Assembly (NCBI GenBank): GCA_964484515.1
Contig: CAZAGT010000073.1
Location: 1 to 17,471 of the forward strand
Source: CAZAGT01 sp964484515
GTDB lineage: Bacteria > Desulfobacterota > DSM-4660 > Desulfatiglandales > HGW-15
Length of the DNA stretch: 17,471 nt
Direction of reading: 5' to 3'
Within the stretch, counting starts at the first letter, position 1, and every line of letters begins with the position of its first letter. The position numbers and the translations under genes were made by a program. This document shows, in pieces, positions 14,227 through 17,471 of this stretch. The notes beneath the pieces are model-generated. The model made no database searches and was not told where the DNA came from. It was given only the letters and a program-made list of their open reading frames with translations.

Positions 14227-16611
14227 TCATCGCGGTGGTGCGAGATCTTTCCGATACACGGCCGGGATCACAAGCAAGGCCGCGGGGATCGCCGCACCAA
14301 TGCCCAAGAGGACGGTCAGTCCGATCGAATAGAGAGCCGGGTGACGGGCCAAGGTCAACCCGCCAAAACCAGCCAGGGTCGTCAACCCCGATATGAGAAT
14401 CGCCCATTCGGTTTGATGGCTGGAACCATCGGAGATCCTGCAAACCATGAAGATGCCGTAATCAACGCCGAGGCCGATAACCAGGATCGTCGCTACGATG
14501 TTGAAAAGATTGAATCCTATTCCCAGACACCCCATTGTCCCACACATACAGGCCAAACCGGTGATGACAGGGATAAGGGCAAAGAAGACCTTTTTGGGTT
14601 TGTGTAAAAGGACACTCAATAGGATAAGCACCACGAGCGATGCCCCGCTGATGAAACGCACGAAGTCATCCAGGATCGCCTGACTGATCATCCTCCCGAA
14701 GCGCGTTTGAGATACCATCCGAGTCCCCGCCGGCCGTGTACCGCCGTCAGTCACGAGACCGACCACCTTGGGCGTGTCCGGAACCAGCGTCAGGATGAGG
14801 ACCTTTTGGTCCATTTTGATGACCATGGACTCAAGTAGGTCTCCGAGGCCGACAGCCCGCAGGTCTTCCGGGGTAAGGGGTGGGCGCCCGGCTGTGAAGG
14901 TTTCGAAGTAGGCTTTAAAGGCTTGCGGTGTGAAACCGAGCTGCCGGCCCTCATTTTCCAGCATGAGGCGAGTTGCCGTTCCGGCTTCACCCGTCCAATA
15001 ATCCCGCCAGCCTTCTTGATTGGCCAGCTGGGTCTTCAGCGAGGGCAGAATCGGCGCCACACTGAGAATCGGGGCTATCTTTGCCTCATTGTGCAGATAG
15101 CTGAACAACTGTTCGTTCACCTCGAGGGCCGTTTGAAGATCTTTTCCCTCCGCAAAGATCATGGCCATTCCGCGAAGGTCTCCCCAGGTCTCCCGCAAAT
15201 GATCTTCGGCGGCGCGAATATCCGCCGTTACCGCGTTGACGGATCTCAGGTCTCCGTTGAACTTCAGCTTCGTCCCCTGCCAAACACACAGAGCCAACAG
15301 TGCCAGCCATACGGCAACCACCCACCGTGGGGAGGATTTGAATGCGGTTCTCCCTAGATCTGGGCGGTTATCGAACCTGGCAGGGGGCGAAAGGATCTGC
15401 GGTAAGATGATCAAAGAAATGATCAACGACGCCCCAATCCCAATGACCGCAAAGCACGCGATCTGGCGCTGGCCGGGCAGATTGGAGAAGAGCAGGCTCC
15501 CGAATGCCCCGAGCGTTGTCATTCCTCCAAACAGAATGGGATAAGAGACCTCGGCCATGATTCTGGAAGGATGGCGTGACCTACTGCACAGGGCAAAATA
15601 GACGTGCAATGCGAAATCCACAGAAATCCCCAGGAGCACGGAACCAAAACCGACCGTGACCGCAAAAACGCGGTCATAAGCTAAAGAGATCATGGCCAGA
15701 GCGATACATAGAACCGAGACCGGCACCAGGAAAACAAAGGTAGCTCGCCAATCTCGCAGGAAGACCAGAAAGATGGCGAAGATCGCCGTAAAGGAAAAAC
15801 CAAGCACGATGAAAAGATCCTTCTTGATGATCGCGGCGTTAGCGGCGGTATAGCGGTGGCCACTAATCAGGGTGACGTCAATGCTCGATGGGATCACCGT
15901 GTCGACATGGTTCTGGAAGCGATTGAGCAGGTTTTCAGCACCGACAGAGTCCGTTATGTTTACATCGGTATCAGCAATCAGGAGTGCATTCATGCCGTCT
16001 TCGCTCAGAAAATGGCCCCCGGCGAGACGCATTTTTGGAATGATGCGCAGGAAGCGAAGCTTGTCCATGACCGTCTGACGGAGTCCGAGGGGGTCGATCT
16101 GGTTCAATGTTTCGATCCCCCATCCTGCAGGGGACAGGAGTTGCATGTACATGTCATATAGCCGCGTCTGGACTTTCTCTCGAGTGAGCCCGGCCCCAAT
16201 CGCATTCAGATCTTCCTCCGTACTCAGGTTGGGAAGCCTGTCAAAAAGCAGTGAGAAAAAAGCCCTCTGGGTCAGATCAGCAGGACCGGAGACCACCCGC
16301 TTGAATAAGGGTGGAGTCATGACCCGCTTCAGATCCTCCACCGCCTTGGTCAGTGCCATCGGATCGGTTCCTGGCCGGCGCTTCAGGTTGACAATAACTT
16401 TGCGGGTCATTGGTGCGTGCTGAAGGAGCTCAAGATCGGTCGTTACCTGTGGGGGACTGTCCGGTAGCATCGAACGAATATCCTCTTGCACCTCGACGTC
16501 CTTTAATACGAATATACTTAAGCCGATGATTCCGAGCGTTGCTGCATAGAGAACCGCCCGGCGGGCGGAAAGGAAATCATAGAATAGGGACGGCAATACC
16601 GAAAACGTCAT
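14227..16611 (-). CDS. MMPL/RND-family lipid exporter
   Basis: This is a 794-residue inner-membrane protein with the two-fold layout of MMPL/RND transporters. It has a first membrane helix at about 20-36, a periplasmic domain (about 40-260), five helices (about 265-405), a seventh helix (about 429-445), a second periplasmic domain (about 448-645) and five more helices (about 652-785). Each half has the acidic residue in the fourth membrane segment that is typical of the proton pathway: Asp332 in GISVDFALHVYF and Asp717 in GLGVDYGIFMVC. It probably moves the finished lipid, or its precursor, out of the inner membrane using the proton gradient. MMPL exporters of this size are standard in aryl-polyene loci, and hopanoid exporters (HpnN) are similar. 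The start ATG is nine bases after the LolA-like stop, without a clear SD, so translation may rely on coupling. Confidence 0.92.
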   Translation of the reverse strand: MTFSVLPSLFYDFLSARRAVLYAATLGIIGLSIFVLKDVEVQEDIRSMLPDSPPQVTTDLELLQHAPMTRKVIVNLKRRPGTDPMALTKAVEDLKRVMTPPLFKRVVSGPADLTQRAFFSLLFDRLPNLSTEEDLNAIGAGLTREKVQTRLYDMYMQLLSPAGWGIETLNQIDPLGLRQTVMDKLRFLRIIPKMRLAGGHFLSEDGMNALLIADTDVNITDSVGAENLLNRFQNHVDTVIPSSIDVTLISGHRYTAANAAIIKKDLFIVLGFSFTAIFAIFLVFLRDWRATFVFLVPVSVLCIALAMISLAYDRVFAVTVGFGSVLLGISVDFALHVYFALCSRSRHPSRIMAEVSYPILFGGMTTLGAFGSLLFSNLPGQRQIACFAVIGIGASLIISLIILPQILSPPARFDNRPDLGRTAFKSSPRWVVAVWLALLALCVWQGTKLKFNGDLRSVNAVTADIRAAEDHLRETWGDLRGMAMIFAEGKDLQTALEVNEQLFSYLHNEAKIAPILSVAPILPSLKTQLANQEGWRDYWTGEAGTATRLMLENEGRQLGFTPQAFKAYFETFTAGRPPLTPEDLRAVGLGDLLESMVIKMDQKVLILTLVPDTPKVVGLVTDGGTRPAGTRMVSQTRFGRMISQAILDDFVRFISGASLVVLILLSVLLHKPKKVFFALIPVITGLACMCGTMGCLGIGFNLFNIVATILVIGLGVDYGIFMVCRISDGSSHQTEWAILISGLTTLAGFGGLTLARHPALYSIGLTVLLGIGAAIPAALLVIPAVYRKDLAPPR

Positions 16612-16620
16612 AGGAGAAAA

Positions 16621-17280
16621 TCAGAACAGGTCTTCCTTTAGAGACCCGTTCAAGGTCGTGTTAAAAAACTCAATCCGCGTAAAATTTCGTTCGTTTTGAC
16701 GGATCTCGATCAGACTCACGTGCCTGTCTTCAGCGGCAAAGGCGATCTTCAGATACTCGAACGGGGCCTTTTCCTGAGATGACAGTGGAATGAGCTTCAA
16801 AACGATTGGATCTTCCTGCAAGGGCACAATCTCATAGCCCCTGCGCAATTCATCAAAATCGGCGGTGATCCACGCGAACACCTGCTCGGCAAAGACCTTG
16901 ATGAAGGGAACTTGATCGATCGAAAACGTTTCTTGACGACCTTGCTCCCCGCGCCAGCGTTTGGCTTCTCTTCCGTTGACGATGAATCCCATGCAGACCG
17001 GCTCCGTAAGCTCCCAGCGCATACGATCCGGCCTGCCGTAGTAAAAGCGGCCCCTTGATTCGAGCATACGATTCATCATGCCGCTGTGTTTTTCCTGCCG
17101 AAAATCACTCGAAATCGTCTCTATGTCTGCCACAGCATGGGCGATCCGCGCATAGACCTCTGACGCCCGGGCGACGTGTCCCCCATCTTCTCGCAGATCA
17201 CCAAGGGCGCCGTGGGGTAAAAGCGCCAACACCAGGGTGAGGAGAACACCTCCTACTGGCTTTCCGCTACGATTTGACAC
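16621..17280 (-). CDS. LolA-like periplasmic lipid carrier
   Basis: This is a 219-residue protein starting at a GTG that overlaps the previous stop by one base (TAGTG at 17282-17278). From that start there is a well-formed signal peptide: SNRSGK, a hydrophobic core GGVLLTLVLALL and likely cleavage after HGALG (residue 27). The mature part follows the LolA family: ISSDFRQEKHSGMMNRMLES (56-75, matching the A-x-F-x-Q start), then RFYYGRPDRMRWEL (78-91), and alternating strands forming an incomplete barrel. LolA carries lipoproteins across the periplasm. LolA-like proteins in polyene loci are assumed to shuttle the lipid product from the MMPL exporter to the outer membrane. The frame remains open to a GTG at 17337, but starting there would put 19 polar residues before the signal peptide and overlap the dehydratase gene, so I reject it. 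Confidence 0.85.
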   Translation of the reverse strand: MSNRSGKPVGGVLLTLVLALLPHGALGDLREDGGHVARASEVYARIAHAVADIETISSDFRQEKHSGMMNRMLESRGRFYYGRPDRMRWELTEPVCMGFIVNGREAKRWRGEQGRQETFSIDQVPFIKVFAEQVFAWITADFDELRRGYEIVPLQEDPIVLKLIPLSSQEKAPFEYLKIAFAAEDRHVSLIEIRQNERNFTRIEFFNTTLNGSLKEDLF

Positions 17281-17471
17281 TACTCCGAAACCCAAACCTT
17301 GATCGTACCCTCCGCGACCACGTTCTTTCCCTGCCACACCTCACCTGCCGCCACAGCAAACCCTCCCATCGAACCGATCGTTTCCACCCTGATTTGGAGC
17401 CGGTCTTCCACAAGCACCCGACCCGTCACATTGAAATTTCGAATGCCCACCAGGAACCCTCTCTTTGGCGG
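17280..17471 (-). CDS. ApeP-like hotdog dehydratase, C-terminal part (cut by window edge)
   Basis: An open frame enters from the right edge and ends at TAG (17280-17282), giving the last 63 residues. It contains GFLVGIRNFNVTGRVL, LQIRVETIGSMGGFAVAAG and the ending GTIKVWVSE. These are the paired long strands and closing strand of a hotdog fold, as in FabZ/ApeP-type 3-hydroxyacyl-ACP dehydratases. The catalytic part lies outside the window, so activity cannot be judged. The one-base overlap with the LolA-like GTG start shows that the operon continues to the right. The assignment rests on the strand pattern and the context; a thioesterase is the main alternative. Confidence 0.6.
   Translation of the reverse strand, partial: PPKRGFLVGIRNFNVTGRVLVEDRLQIRVETIGSMGGFAVAAGEVWQGKNVVAEGTIKVWVSE

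Noticed and set aside
17281..17337. Longer LolA-like protein starting at GTG 17337
   Set aside because: It would add 19 polar residues ahead of a complete signal peptide and overlap the dehydratase reading frame.

Overview
The window looks like part of a draft or metagenome assembly (there is a run of ten N at 8915-8924) from a Gram-negative bacterium. A LolA-type lipoprotein carrier homologue, a PagL-like outer-membrane deacylase and a lipobox lipoprotein all imply an outer membrane. Three B12-dependent radical SAM genes fit an anaerobe or facultative anaerobe, for example a Desulfobacterota-like lineage, but no phylogenetic marker is present and this placement is a guess.

All recognisable genes lie on the minus strand, so transcription runs from the right edge to the left. 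From 17471 down to 2504 there is one tightly packed operon with many 4-base start/stop overlaps. In order of transcription it encodes: the 3' end of an ApeP-like hotdog dehydratase (cut by the window edge); a LolA-like periplasmic protein; an MMPL/RND exporter; an ApeI/FabZ-like dehydratase; a 4HBT thioesterase; a complete ketosynthase; a half-length chain-length-factor-like protein; three B12-binding radical SAM enzymes; a GT2 glycosyltransferase fused to a DUF2062 membrane domain; an LpxL-like acyltransferase; an acyl carrier protein; a second complete ketosynthase; and a full-length ketosynthase homologue that has lost its catalytic residues. A PagL-like outer-membrane protein follows after a 113-base gap.

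The core parts (two ketosynthase/partner pairs, ACP, two dehydratases, thioesterase, acyltransferase, GT2, LolA, MMPL) match the layout of aryl-polyene/flexirubin-type loci, which make polyenoyl chains by type II fatty-acid-like chemistry and attach them to an outer-membrane lipid. The three consecutive B12 radical SAM genes are not part of the standard aryl-polyene set. They instead recall candidate ladderane-type lipid loci. My working model is a polyene or unusual fatty acyl chain built on the ACP, modified by radical chemistry, transferred to a glycosylated or lipid carrier, and exported to the outer membrane. No ketoreductase, starter-activating ligase or ammonia-lyase is present; they may lie beyond the right edge.

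The left 2.4 kb is different. A lipoprotein alpha/beta hydrolase (442-1296) sits between two diverged direct copies of a roughly 190-205 base non-coding repeat, each with a small hairpin. The second copy is split by a 212-base MITE-like element with perfect 27-base terminal inverted repeats. A possible tRNA-like remnant lies between that repeat and the PagL-like gene.
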